Positions 25,249 through 33,931 of a stretch of 64,000 bases of DNA are shown one piece after another. Made by a program: the position numbers and the translations under genes. Position 1 is the first letter of the stretch; each line of letters opens with the position of its first letter. Source of the stretch: Nesterenkonia halophila. GTDB lineage: Bacteria; Actinomycetota; Actinomycetes; Actinomycetales; Micrococcaceae. A model generated the notes under the pieces. That model searched no databases. It was not told where the DNA came from and worked only from the letters and a program-made list of their open reading frames with translations. The DNA lies in assembly GCF_009467795.1 (NCBI RefSeq), contig NZ_WIAX01000009.1:111762-175761 (forward strand), given 5' to 3'.

Positions 25249-27477
25249 TCAGCCCCGCAGTCCCAGCGCGAAGGGCAGCACCGACTCCGCCCCGGCGCGA
25301 CGCAGCTCGCGGGCGGCGAGTGTCTGCGTCCAGCGCGAGACGATCTCGTCGTCGACCAGCAGCACCGAGTGGCCGGGGAGCCTCTCGGCGAGGTGGTCGG
25401 GCACGGCGAAGCTGCCCAGCAGTCCGGAGACACGGAAGGCGCTGTTGGACTCCGGCGTCGACGTCGGCCCGGAACCGACCAGCTCCAGGGTGCCGGCATA
25501 CGGCAGTCGTCCGATCTCGGCCAGACCCGAGGCCAGCGACTCCACCAGCTGCGGCCTGCTGCGCGAGGGCACGGCGACGACGGCCTCCGGACGCTTCGGC
25601 CAGTCCCAGTCGGCGAGCACGCGCACCGCCGCCTGGACGAGCTCGCGGCTGATCGGGCCGTCGTCGCCGGAGAGCGCCTGACGCACGGCAGTGCCCCATC
25701 CCAGGTCGCTGAGCCGGGCGAGCACCCGCCCGTCCTCGGCCGTCTGGTCGGGGCTCAACTTGCCCTTCAGGTCCACGCCCAGGGCATCGAGTCCGGTGGG
25801 CCACTGCTTGCGGGCCGGGACCTCCACGCCGACGGCGTCCAGGCTGGCCTTCGCCTGGCCGACCGAGCCCTGGTCCACAGTCGTCGGGTACCACGGTCCT
25901 GCGCAGGCGTCGCAGCGGCCGCAGGGCTCGGCGTCGACGTCGTCCAGCGCCTTCGCCAGAGCCATCATCCGGCAGGAGTCCTGACGACCCGGCCCGGCGG
26001 GCAAGGCCTCATAGTCGAGCATGGCCTGCTGCTCGGCCCGCCGCAGCGCCAGGATGCGGTCATACCTCTCGGCGTCGTAGGTCCATCCCTGACCCGTGGA
26101 CAGCCACCCGCCGCGCACCCGGGCGGCCGCGCCGTCGACCTCGAGGACCTTCAGCAGCAGTTCCAGCGGCGAGCGGCGGATCTCGACCATCGCCTCGAGC
26201 CGCGCCACAGACATCGTCTCCTCAGTGGACAGGGCTGACAGCACGGCGTCGGCGCGGTCCTGCGTCGGCATCGAGGCCTGGGCGAAGTGCTCCCAGATCC
26301 GCACGTCCTCCGCGCCGGGGAGCAGCAGCACGTCGGCGGTGTCCACGGCACGCCCGGCACGGCCGATCTGCTGGTAGTAGGAGACCGGCGACGACGGCGC
26401 CCCCAAGTGGATGACGAAGCCCAGGTCCGGCTTGTCGAAGCCCATGCCCAGCGCCGAGGTCGCGATCAGCGCCGTGACCTCGTTGTCCTTGAGCTTCCGC
26501 TCCAGCTCGGCGCGCTCGTCGGCGTCGGTGCGTCCGGTGTAGGCCAGCACCTGGTGGCCCTGCTCGCGCAGATGGGCGGCGAGGTCCTCGGCCTGCGAGA
26601 CGGTCAGCGTATAGACGATCCCGCTGCCGGTCATCGCGCCGAGATGCTGGGACAGCCAGGCGATGCGGGCGGCGGCGTCGGGCAGCGTCAGCACGCCCAG
26701 TCGCAGCGAGGCGCGGCTGAGCTGCCCGCGCAGGATCATCACGTCGGCGTCGTCGGAGGACTCGCCCGACCCGCCGGCACCCGAGGAGCCGCCTGAGGCG
26801 CCGCCCGGGGCCAACTGCGCGGCGACGTCCTCGACCACCCGGCCGTTCGCCGTCGCCGTGGTGGCCAGCACCGGCACCTCGTCGGGCAGCGCGTGCACGA
26901 TCTCACCGATGCGCCGGTAGTCGGGCCGGAAGTCATGGCCCCAGTCGGAGATGCAGTGCGCCTCGTCGACCACCAGCATCCCCAGCCGGGAGAGCAGTCC
27001 GGGCAGCACCTCGTCGCGGAACCGGGGATTGGCCAGCCGCTCCGGCGAGATCAGCAGCACGTCCAGCTCGTCGGCGGCCAGTTCGGCCAGCACTTCGTCC
27101 CAGGCGTGGGCATTGGCCGAGTTCACCGCCCGCGCGCGGACTCCGGCGCGCTCGGCGGCGGCGATCTGGTCGCGCATCAGCGCGATCAGCGGCGAGACGA
27201 TCAGGCTGACCCCGCGCCCGCGGGCGCGCAGCAGATGGGCGGCGAGGAAGTAGACCGCCGACTTGCCCCAGCCGGTGCGCTGGACCACCAACACCCGACG
27301 GCGCTGCTCGACGAGCGCGGAGATCGCCTCCAGCTGTCCGTCGCGGAAGGTCGTCACCCCGCCGGTCAGCGCGGCGAGCCGCTCCTGCGCCTCGGCGCGG
27401 AAGCTCGCGGACACGGCAGGGGCGGGGGAGGTCGTGCCGGCGGCGCCGGCGGTCTCGGCAGAGGTCATCCCGGACAC
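25249..27477 (-). CDS. RecQ-family helicase with phosphoribosyltransferase-like C-terminus
   Basis: 742 residues from GTG 27477; ATG 27468 is an alternative. The helicase core has Walker A-type QRTGWGKSAVYF, VVDEAHCISDWGHDFRPDYRRIG (DEAH) and QQIGRAGRAV; it unwinds DNA 3'-5' in repair. A zinc knuckle follows (CRMMALAKALDDVDAEPCGRCDAC, about 515-540). Instead of RQC/HRDC domains there are about 190 residues ending LLVDDEIVSRWTQTLAARELRRAGAESVLPFALG, a phosphoribosyltransferase-type PRPP loop. Such RecQ-PRTase forms occur in actinobacteria; the tail's role is unknown. Confidence 0.87.
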   Translation of the reverse strand: MSGMTSAETAGAAGTTSPAPAVSASFRAEAQERLAALTGGVTTFRDGQLEAISALVEQRRRVLVVQRTGWGKSAVYFLAAHLLRARGRGVSLIVSPLIALMRDQIAAAERAGVRARAVNSANAHAWDEVLAELAADELDVLLISPERLANPRFRDEVLPGLLSRLGMLVVDEAHCISDWGHDFRPDYRRIGEIVHALPDEVPVLATTATANGRVVEDVAAQLAPGGASGGSSGAGGSGESSDDADVMILRGQLSRASLRLGVLTLPDAAARIAWLSQHLGAMTGSGIVYTLTVSQAEDLAAHLREQGHQVLAYTGRTDADERAELERKLKDNEVTALIATSALGMGFDKPDLGFVIHLGAPSSPVSYYQQIGRAGRAVDTADVLLLPGAEDVRIWEHFAQASMPTQDRADAVLSALSTEETMSVARLEAMVEIRRSPLELLLKVLEVDGAAARVRGGWLSTGQGWTYDAERYDRILALRRAEQQAMLDYEALPAGPGRQDSCRMMALAKALDDVDAEPCGRCDACAGPWYPTTVDQGSVGQAKASLDAVGVEVPARKQWPTGLDALGVDLKGKLSPDQTAEDGRVLARLSDLGWGTAVRQALSGDDGPISRELVQAAVRVLADWDWPKRPEAVVAVPSRSRPQLVESLASGLAEIGRLPYAGTLELVGSGPTSTPESNSAFRVSGLLGSFAVPDHLAERLPGHSVLLVDDEIVSRWTQTLAARELRRAGAESVLPFALGLRG

Positions 27478-27587
27478 TCTGCCACAGCTGGCGGCCGCTC
27501 GGCCCCGCCCTCTGGCCGCACGCGGCGCCGGACCCTACTGTGGACGCCACACCCGCGCATCGACCCGGCGCCCGCGAAGGAGACCCC

Positions 27588-28220
27588 ATGCCCGTCGTCG
27601 AGATCACCAGCCGCCTGCCGTTCCGGTGCGAGGACGTCGCCGCCTGGCTCGCCCGCCCAGGGACGACCACCCGCCTGATGCCGCCGTTCGCCGGCGCCGT
27701 GCTGCAGGAGCCGGAGGGTGCCGACGGCGACGCCGGCGAGGGGGCCGAGCTGGTCCTCGCCGCCGACGTCCCCGGACTGCTGGGCACCTCGGCGACGGCG
27801 GCGGCCGGGCTGCTGCGCCTGGCCACAGGCTCCGCTCCGCCCACGCGCACGCCGTGGCGGCTGCGACGGCACCGGGGATCCGACGGCGGATTCGTCGACG
27901 TCATGAGCGAAGGACCGATGCGCTCCTGGCGTCGGGACGTGCGGATCGGCGACGACGGCGCCGGCACCAGGATCGAGGAGACGATCGCCTACCAGCTGCC
28001 GGCCGCCGAACGGATTCCGCGCGCCCTCCGGGTCCGGCTGCACCGGATCATCGAGGGCGAGCTGCGCCGGCAGGCGGCCTTCCGCGACCACCAGGCCGCC
28101 GCGGATCTGGCCTTCCACACCCAGCACAGCCGCCTTCCCACTCAGCAGGACGCCGGCCCGGGGGGGGCGACCGTCCGACGAGCCCGCGCGTCGTCGCCGT
28201 CTCCGGAGCCTCAGGGATGA
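27588..28220 (+). CDS. SRPBCC-domain N-terminal half of a frameshifted SRPBCC-TIGR01777 gene
   Basis: The frame begins at ATG 27588 after GAAGGAGACC with a START/SRPBCC-like ligand-binding fold: VVEITSRLPFRCEDVAAWLARPG and SWRRDVRIGDDGAGTRIEETIAYQLP, then HRIIEGELRRQAAFRDHQ near residue 160. It then meets a run of eight G (28160-28167), after which the frame becomes Arg/Ser-rich junk to a stop at 28220. With nine G the frame would continue directly into the TIGR01777 domain, giving a 514-residue fusion of a known type. See the next entry. Confidence 0.6.
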   Translation: MPVVEITSRLPFRCEDVAAWLARPGTTTRLMPPFAGAVLQEPEGADGDAGEGAELVLAADVPGLLGTSATAAAGLLRLATGSAPPTRTPWRLRRHRGSDGGFVDVMSEGPMRSWRRDVRIGDDGAGTRIEETIAYQLPAAERIPRALRVRLHRIIEGELRRQAAFRDHQAAADLAFHTQHSRLPTQQDAGPGGATVRRARASSPSPEPQG

Positions 28221-29131
28221 TCGGCACCCAGGTCTGCGCGCTGCTCTCCGGCGCCGGCCTCGAGGTCCGGCGGCTGGTCCGGCGGTCGAGCCCCGACGAC
28301 CGCGGCGACGAGATCCCCTGGGATCCGACGGCCGGCGAGCTGGCCGCCGACGCCTTCGACGACGTCGACGCGGTCGTCCACCTGGCTGGCCACCCGCTGG
28401 CCGGTCGCTTCACCGACGAGCACAAGCGCCGGGTCGAGCAGTCCCGCGTCGAGGGCACGCGACTGGTCGCGCGGCGGATCGCCGAGGCCGAGCGGCGAGC
28501 CCCGCGCCCGGACGGGCCGCGGACGCTGATCAGCGGCTCGGCCATCGGCTGGTACGGCGCGACCGCCGCCGACCGGCCGCATGGGCACGACCTGCTCACC
28601 GAGGACCTGCCGGCCGGCGCCGACTTCCTCGCCGGCGTCTGCCGCCGGTGGGAGCAGGAGGCCGAGCAGGCCGCCGCGGCCGGCGTCCGCGTGGCCACGG
28701 TCCGCACCGGGATCGTGCAGTCGCCGACTGGGGGAGCGCTGGCCCAGCTGCTGCCGCTGGTGGCCGCCGGCGTCGGCGGTCGGCTCGGCGACCAGCAGGT
28801 GCAGAGCTGGATCAGCCTCGACGACGTCGCCGCGCTGATCGTGCACCTGGTGCTCACCCCGCAGGCCGCCGGCCCGGTCAACGCCGTCGCCCCCGCACCG
28901 GTCACGGCCCGGCGCTATGCGCGCATCCTCGCCGACGTGCTGCACCGCCCGGCGGCCGTCCCGGTGCCGTCCTTCGGGCCGCGGCTGCTGCTCGGCTCCG
29001 AGGGGGCGCGGGAGATGGCGCTGGCCGACCAGCGCGTCAGCGCCGCACGCGCCGAGGAGCTCGGCCACGCCTTCCGGCACCGGGCTCTGGACGAGGCGCT
29101 GCATCACGTGCTCGGCCGGCGGACGGCGTGA
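28217..29131 (+). CDS. TIGR01777-family NAD(P)-dependent epimerase, C-terminal half of the frameshifted gene
   Basis: The open frame actually runs from the G run: RVVAVSGASGMIGTQVCALL is the Rossmann start, but ATG 28217 falls after GASG, and no start codon lies upstream in this frame. So it cannot make a complete protein alone. Conserved TIGR01777 segments are AVVHLAGHPLAGRFTDEHKRRVEQSRVEGTRLV, SGSAIGWYG, RRWEQEAEQAAAAGVRVATVRTGIV and QVQSWISLDDVA. The family is SDR-like (SulA/YfcH type) with unproven substrate. ATG/TGA overlap at 28217-28220 is probably fortuitous. Confidence 0.6.
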   Translation: MIGTQVCALLSGAGLEVRRLVRRSSPDDRGDEIPWDPTAGELAADAFDDVDAVVHLAGHPLAGRFTDEHKRRVEQSRVEGTRLVARRIAEAERRAPRPDGPRTLISGSAIGWYGATAADRPHGHDLLTEDLPAGADFLAGVCRRWEQEAEQAAAAGVRVATVRTGIVQSPTGGALAQLLPLVAAGVGGRLGDQQVQSWISLDDVAALIVHLVLTPQAAGPVNAVAPAPVTARRYARILADVLHRPAAVPVPSFGPRLLLGSEGAREMALADQRVSAARAEELGHAFRHRALDEALHHVLGRRTA

Positions 29132-29185
29132 ACCGCCCGTCCCGCCGGTCTTCCCCCGACGCGAGATCCTCGACATCATGGATCC

Positions 29186-29959
29186 ATGAGCCATCCGACC
29201 CACGCCCCCGCCGCCGCCCGCCGCCTGCAGGAGATGCACCACCGTGATCGTCCGATCGTGCTGCCCACCGTCTGGGACGCCTGGTCGGCCCGGACAGTGG
29301 CCTCCGCCGGCTTCGAGGCGCTGACCGTCGGCAGCCATCCCGTGGCCGACTCCCGCGGCAGCGCCGACGGGGAGACGATGACGCTCGACGAGGCGCTCGA
29401 CGGAGTCGCCCGCGTGGTCGGCGCCGTCGACGTGCCGGTCTCGGCGGATCTCGAATCCGGCTACGACACCTCGCCGGAGGAGCTCGTCGACCGGCTCCTG
29501 GCGACCGGCGCCGTCGGGCTGAACCTCGAGGACACCGTGCATGCGCGCGGAACGATGCGCAGCCCGGAGGAGCACGCCGCTTACATCCGGCGGATGCGCG
29601 TCCGCGCCGACGCGGCCGGCGTGCCGCTGGTGATCAATGCCCGGACCGACGCCTTCAAGCACGCCGGATCCCTGGAGGACCCGACTGCCGAGGCGCTGCA
29701 CCGGCTGCGGCTGATGGAGGAGGCCGGCGCCGACTGCCTCTACCCGGTGGCCGTGCCGAGCACCGCAGTGCTCGAGCAGCTGCTCGCCGCCGTCTCCACG
29801 CCGCTCAACGTCACCGCCCATCCTGAGCGCGGGGCCGTGCCGGACCAGCTGGATCTGGACCGGCTGGCCGCTCTCGGCGTCCGGCGGGTCAGCTTCGGTC
29901 CGCTGCTGCAGCAGGCGGCGGGCGAGCACATCGCCCAGCTGCTCGACGGCTGGCGCTGA
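29186..29959 (+). CDS. Isocitrate lyase / PEP mutase family enzyme
   Basis: 257 residues, an alpha/beta barrel of the PEP mutase family: LPTVWDAWSARTVASAGFEALTVGSHPVA, the metal loop ADLESGY (about 89-95), VGLNLEDTVH and VINARTDAF. Members break or rearrange C-C or C-P bonds of oxaloacetate-like substrates (2-methylisocitrate lyase, oxaloacetate decarboxylase, carboxyphosphonoenolpyruvate mutase). The short 255-residue form is usually annotated oxaloacetate decarboxylase-like. There is no phosphonate or propionate gene nearby, so the substrate stays open. Confidence 0.85.
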   Translation: MSHPTHAPAAARRLQEMHHRDRPIVLPTVWDAWSARTVASAGFEALTVGSHPVADSRGSADGETMTLDEALDGVARVVGAVDVPVSADLESGYDTSPEELVDRLLATGAVGLNLEDTVHARGTMRSPEEHAAYIRRMRVRADAAGVPLVINARTDAFKHAGSLEDPTAEALHRLRLMEEAGADCLYPVAVPSTAVLEQLLAAVSTPLNVTAHPERGAVPDQLDLDRLAALGVRRVSFGPLLQQAAGEHIAQLLDGWR

Positions 29960-30030
29960 GCAGGACGCCGGGCGTCGCGCCGCGGTCGGCGGGGAGCAGC
30001 GCGGGCGGGGCGCGTCGCGTGCGGAGGCGA

Positions 30031-30036
30031 TAGGCT
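30031..30036 (+). promoter_or_regulatory. Candidate -10 box of the M16 peptidase gene
   Basis: TAGGCT lies 57 bp before the ATG at 30094, giving a leader of about 50 nt. No clear -35 box. Confidence 0.35.
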
Positions 30037-30093
30037 GGCGGGCCGAGGCCCGCGTGGCCCGGCCCCGCCCGCGACCCAGGAGTGCCGCCAACT

Positions 30094-31392
30094 ATGCGCG
30101 TGACCATCGATCCCCGGACCCAGGGCGTGCTGAACGCCGACGAGGGCACCACAGTGCGCCGCAGCGTGCTGCCCTCCGGTGTGCGCGTCATCACCGAGTC
30201 CATGCCCGCCCAGCGCTCGGCGACCCTCGGATTCTGGATCGCGGTCGGCTCCCGCGACGAGGCCGCCCACCAGCACGGCTCCACCCACTTCCTCGAGCAC
30301 CTGCTGTTCAAGGGCACCGCGAAGCGCTCGCCGCTGGACATCGCCGCGGCCTTCGACGCCGTCGGCGGCGAGTCCAACGCGCTGACCGGCAAGGAGCACA
30401 CCTGCTACTACGCCCGCGTGCTGGACAGCGACCTGCCGATGGCCGTCGACGTGCTCACCGACATGGTCACCTCCGCGACGCTGGATCCCGAGGAGATGGA
30501 GACCGAGCGCGGAGTCATCCTCGAGGAGCTGGCCATGGCCGAGGACGACCCGATGGACGTCGCCCTCGAGCGCTTCCATGAGCAGGTCATGGACGACCAC
30601 CCGCTCGGCCGGCCCATCGGCGGCACCGCCGACGACATCCGGGCGGCGAGCCGCGACGACGTCGCCGACCACTTCCGCCTCTGGTACCGGCCGGAGGAGC
30701 TGGTCATCACCGCCGCCGGCGGCCTCGACCACGACGAGCTCTGCCGGCTGATCTCCGCGGCGCTGGCCGAGTCCTCCTGGGACGTGACCTCCCGCCGCGA
30801 CCCGGCTTCGCTGCGCGTCGGCGGCCACGAGCAGATCCCGGTGCGCACCGGCGTCGAGCACCACCGCAAGTCCGTGGAGCAGACGCAGGTCATCCTCGGC
30901 GGCCGCGGGATGTCGGCCTCCGACGAGGACCGCTTCGCGCTGTCGGTGATGCATGCCGCCCTCGGCGGCGGGATGTCCTCGCGGCTGTTCCAGGAGATCC
31001 GCGAGCGGCGCGGGCTGGCCTACTCCACCTACTCCTTCTCCGCGGCCTACACCGACGCCGGCGCCTACGGCCTCTACGCCGGCTGCCTGCCGGACAAGGT
31101 CGACACCGTCGTCGAGGTGATGAACGGCGAGCTGGAGCGCATCGCCTCCGAGCCGCTCGACGCCGAGGAGCTCGACCGCGCCAAGGGCCAGCTGCGCGGG
31201 GCGACAGTGCTGGGGATGGAGGAGACCTCCTCGCGGATGTCCCGGCTGGGCCGCGCGGAGCTCGTCCGCGGCGAGTTCGTCGACATCTCCGACACGCTCG
31301 CCGAGATCGAGGCCGTCACCGCCGAGGACGTCGCCCGCGTGGCGCGTCGGCTCGCCGACTCGCCGCGGGCGACGACCGTCGTCGGACCGTGA
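30094..31392 (+). CDS. M16-family zinc peptidase (processing-peptidase-like)
   Basis: 432 residues from ATG 30094, which suits the AGGAG at about 30078; a GTG at 30082 would be too close to it. The inverted zinc motif is HFLEH (His 65, Glu 68, His 69), with the distal Glu in the ETERGVILEELAM region. The C-terminal half-domain carries RRGLAYSTYSFSA. In related actinobacteria this gene lies between pnp and dapB; here pnp is absent and dapB is 8 kb away on the other strand. Substrates are unknown, probably peptides or pre-proteins. Confidence 0.9.
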   Translation: MRVTIDPRTQGVLNADEGTTVRRSVLPSGVRVITESMPAQRSATLGFWIAVGSRDEAAHQHGSTHFLEHLLFKGTAKRSPLDIAAAFDAVGGESNALTGKEHTCYYARVLDSDLPMAVDVLTDMVTSATLDPEEMETERGVILEELAMAEDDPMDVALERFHEQVMDDHPLGRPIGGTADDIRAASRDDVADHFRLWYRPEELVITAAGGLDHDELCRLISAALAESSWDVTSRRDPASLRVGGHEQIPVRTGVEHHRKSVEQTQVILGGRGMSASDEDRFALSVMHAALGGGMSSRLFQEIRERRGLAYSTYSFSAAYTDAGAYGLYAGCLPDKVDTVVEVMNGELERIASEPLDAEELDRAKGQLRGATVLGMEETSSRMSRLGRAELVRGEFVDISDTLAEIEAVTAEDVARVARRLADSPRATTVVGP

Positions 31393-31540
31393 GCGAGGCC
31401 ACGGCCGACCGCGGCGTCGTCGGCCGGTGTGGCAGGCTGAGGTGGGCGCGGCGACTGGACGCCCGGTCGGCGCGACACCAGGATGGAGAGAGCCCCGGCG
31501 GAGTCTGCTCCGCCGCGGCTGAGCAGACCAGGAGGACACG

Positions 31541-32206
31541 ATGAGACCGGAACGACCGAACGGCGACGTCGCCCGGCGGAGTCGGCCCCAGCGTCGGCAC
31601 CGGCTCGGGGCCCTGACTGTGGCGCTGCTGACGGCCGCGACGCTCGGAGCCGGATGCACCTACCCGCCCGAGGACGCCGATCCCACCGGCTCGGCCTCCG
31701 GATCGCCCGAGGCGACCGCCGACGCCTCGCCCGACGCCTCGCCCGACGGTTCGGCCGAGGGCTCGACCAGCGCCTCGGCCGACGCGGCGGATGACGTCGA
31801 CCAGTCCTCCGGCGCCCCCGCTCAGCCGGTCCTCCCCTCGGAGATGCCGCAGGACCCCTGGGAGCGCACCCACATCGTCGAGCCCAGCACCGGGATGAAC
31901 TCCGAGCGGCTGATCGCCTGGCAGGACTATCGTGCCGTCACCGCGGAGGGCGAGCGGCCCCGGCAGGCTACGGAGCTGGAGTTCCTGCTGGTCAGCGGCA
32001 ATGAGAACTGCTTCGGCGTCCGGGCCGAAGTGGAGGAGGACGCTCAGACCGTCCGCGTGGCCACGATCCGCGGCGTCCTGCAGGACACGCTGGACGCCTG
32101 CACGGCCGAAGGCCGGATGGTCTCGCTCGTGGTCGAACTGGAGCAGCCTCTCGGCGACCGCGAGGTCGTGCCGATGGAGGAGGAGAACGTCGGCCTCGCC
32201 GACTGA
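31541..32206 (+). CDS. Putative lipoprotein of unknown function
   Basis: 221 residues. Arg-rich start, hydrophobic stretch LGALTVALLTAATLGAGC with the lipid Cys at about 39, then about 55 residues rich in Ser/Asp/Ala/Pro as a cell-wall spacer. A compact globular part (about 105-221) has no motif I recognise; it contains two cysteines (ENCFGVR; DACTAEG) that may pair outside the cell. It follows the M16 gene by 148 bp and is convergent with moaD. Confidence 0.65.
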   Translation: MRPERPNGDVARRSRPQRRHRLGALTVALLTAATLGAGCTYPPEDADPTGSASGSPEATADASPDASPDGSAEGSTSASADAADDVDQSSGAPAQPVLPSEMPQDPWERTHIVEPSTGMNSERLIAWQDYRAVTAEGERPRQATELEFLLVSGNENCFGVRAEVEEDAQTVRVATIRGVLQDTLDACTAEGRMVSLVVELEQPLGDREVVPMEEENVGLAD

Positions 32207-32276
32207 GCCGCCGAGGCTCAGGACCAGGCGAGGTCAGCACGGACCGCCCGGACCGCCGCAGGCGGGGCGGGCCCGC

Positions 32277-32597
32277 TCAGCCGCCGGCGAAGGGCGGCAG
32301 CACGTCCACCGTCTCGCCGCCGCGCAGCACGGCGGCCGGCGTCGTCGCCGACCCCTCGGCCCGAGCCCGGACGCCGTCGACCAGGAACGAGCACCGCGGC
32401 AGGACCGTCTCCAGCGACGGTGCGTCCGAGGGCGGCGCCTCTGACGACGGCGCCGCGGCGCGGGCGGCCAGCAGCCGCGGCAGCTCCGCGCGCAGCGTCG
32501 GCAGGCTCGTCTCGTCCTCCAGCGGCAGGCGCAGCGACTCGGCGCCGGCCGCCTCGGCCGCGGCGGCGAAGAACCGCAGCGTGATCTCGGTGCTCAT
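32277..32597 (-). CDS. moaD: Molybdopterin synthase sulfur-carrier subunit MoaD
   Basis: 106 residues of ubiquitin-like fold: TEITLRFFAAAAEAAG at the start and GETVDVLPPFAGG at the end. The C-terminal Gly-Gly is adenylated and thiocarboxylated, and then gives sulfur to cPMP together with MoaE. An Ala/Ser-Pro insertion around residues 46-62 makes it longer than the usual 80-85 residues. It lies 42 bp after moaA on the same strand; MoaE is encoded on the opposite arm of the cluster. Confidence 0.87.
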   Translation of the reverse strand: MSTEITLRFFAAAAEAAGAESLRLPLEDETSLPTLRAELPRLLAARAAAPSSEAPPSDAPSLETVLPRCSFLVDGVRARAEGSATTPAAVLRGGETVDVLPPFAGG

Positions 32598-32639
32598 CGG
32601 AGCCGTCCTCCTGTCGTCGCAGCCATGGCCCGGGCGACC

Positions 32640-33758
32640 TCAGCCGCCGATGGCCGACATCGACCGGCCGGGTCGGTGGAAGCTGTCGAGCTCGAAGCCC
32701 GGCCGGTCGGTGCCGTGGGCGGCCGGCTTGGCCCACATCGCCTCCGCCCAGCGCTGGGCGACGTCGTCGTCGCCGGCCTCCGGATCGCGGAGCAGATCGA
32801 CCAGATCCACCTCTTCGGCGGAGAACAGGCAGCTCATCACCCGCCCCTCGGCGGTGATCCGCGTGCGCCGGCAGTCGGCGCAGAACGGCTCGGTGACCGA
32901 GGCGATGACCCCGACCCGGCCGCGGAGGTTCCCCTCGGCGTCGAGGACGTCGAAGCGTTCGGCCGGGGCACCGTCGCGGTCCTCGTCGGAGGCCCGGAGG
33001 GTGACGTGCTGGGAGAGCAGCTCGCGGGTCTCGGCGGCGGAGACGGTGCCGTCGCGCCGCCAGTTCTGGTCGCCGTCCAGCGGCATCTGCTCGATGAAGC
33101 GCAGCTCGAAGCCCTGCCGCAGCGCCCAGTCGAGCAGATGCGGAGCCTCCTGATCGTTGATACCGCGCATCAGCACCGCGTTGATCTTCAGCGGCATCAG
33201 TCCGGCCTCCGCGGCGGCGGAGACGCCGGCGAGCACCTTGTCCAGCGAGTCCCGGCGGGTCAGCTGCGCGAAGGTCTCGTGATGCAGCGAGTCCAGCGAG
33301 ACGTTGATCCGATCCAGCCCGGCCTCGGCCAGCGCTGCGGCCTTCTTCTCCAGACCGATCGCGTTGGTCGTCATCGAGATCGGCAGCTGCGGGTGGTCGG
33401 CGCGGATGCCGGCGATGATGTCGACCAGGTCGACCCGGACCAACGGTTCGCCGCCGGTCAGCCGCAGCTCGCGGATGCCCAGGGTCTCCACTCCGATGCG
33501 CACCAGCCGACGGATCTCCTCGACGCTGAGCAGCTGCTCCTTCCTCAGCCACGGCAGCCCTTCGGCGGGCATGCAGTAGGTGCAGCGCAGATTGCACTTG
33601 TCGATCAGCGAGATGCGCAGATCGGTCGCCTGGCGACCGAAGGTGTCCATCAGTCCCGCCGAGGCGTCGGGTCGGGAGAGGCTCGGCATGCCCAGCGACA
33701 CCGGGGCCGAGCCTCCGCGCGGCGCCGATGTGCTCGGCGCGGGGTCGGCTTCCTGCAT
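32640..33758 (-). CDS. moaA: GTP 3',8-cyclase MoaA
   Basis: 372 residues. A radical-SAM cluster CNLRCTYC (about 54-61) begins the barrel, RLTGGEP is the SAM-binding stretch, and a second 4Fe-4S site is at CADCRRT...VMSC. It ends SMSAIGG, the Gly-Gly needed for activity. It makes the first molybdopterin intermediate from GTP, with MoaC. A 35-residue Ser/Pro N-terminal extension precedes the core. The ATG lies 6 nt after TAGCCT, so the transcript may be leaderless. Confidence 0.94.
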   Translation of the reverse strand: MQEADPAPSTSAPRGGSAPVSLGMPSLSRPDASAGLMDTFGRQATDLRISLIDKCNLRCTYCMPAEGLPWLRKEQLLSVEEIRRLVRIGVETLGIRELRLTGGEPLVRVDLVDIIAGIRADHPQLPISMTTNAIGLEKKAAALAEAGLDRINVSLDSLHHETFAQLTRRDSLDKVLAGVSAAAEAGLMPLKINAVLMRGINDQEAPHLLDWALRQGFELRFIEQMPLDGDQNWRRDGTVSAAETRELLSQHVTLRASDEDRDGAPAERFDVLDAEGNLRGRVGVIASVTEPFCADCRRTRITAEGRVMSCLFSAEEVDLVDLLRDPEAGDDDVAQRWAEAMWAKPAAHGTDRPGFELDSFHRPGRSMSAIGG

Positions 33759-33764
33759 GTCTCC

Positions 33765-33770
33765 AGGCTA
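33765..33770 (-). promoter_or_regulatory. -10 box of leaderless moaA
   Basis: On the minus strand TAGCCT lies six bases (33764-33759) before ATG 33758. This spacing puts the transcription start at, or within a base or two of, the start codon. Confidence 0.55.
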
Positions 33771-33918
33771 GTCCTCCTGAGCGTAGTCAGCATCACACGG
33801 GCGGCCGGTCTCGGCCTGCGGACATCTCCCGCGGCCGTCGAGGCCCCACGGGCCCTCCACGGCTGCGCCGTCTCGGACGCATCGAGGGTTCGGCATGCGG
33901 CCGCGATCCCGCCGTCAG

Positions 33919-33924
33919 TAGACT
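33919..33924 (+). promoter_or_regulatory. -10 box of leaderless moeA
   Basis: TAGACT lies seven bases before ATG 33932. No ribosome site can fit between the expected start point and the codon. Confidence 0.55.
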
Positions 33925-33931
33925 GGCGGGC

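Noticed and set aside
33759..33931. Molybdenum-cofactor riboswitch before moaA or moeA
   Set aside because: Both genes appear leaderless, and the 173-bp region lacks space for a transcribed aptamer on either side.
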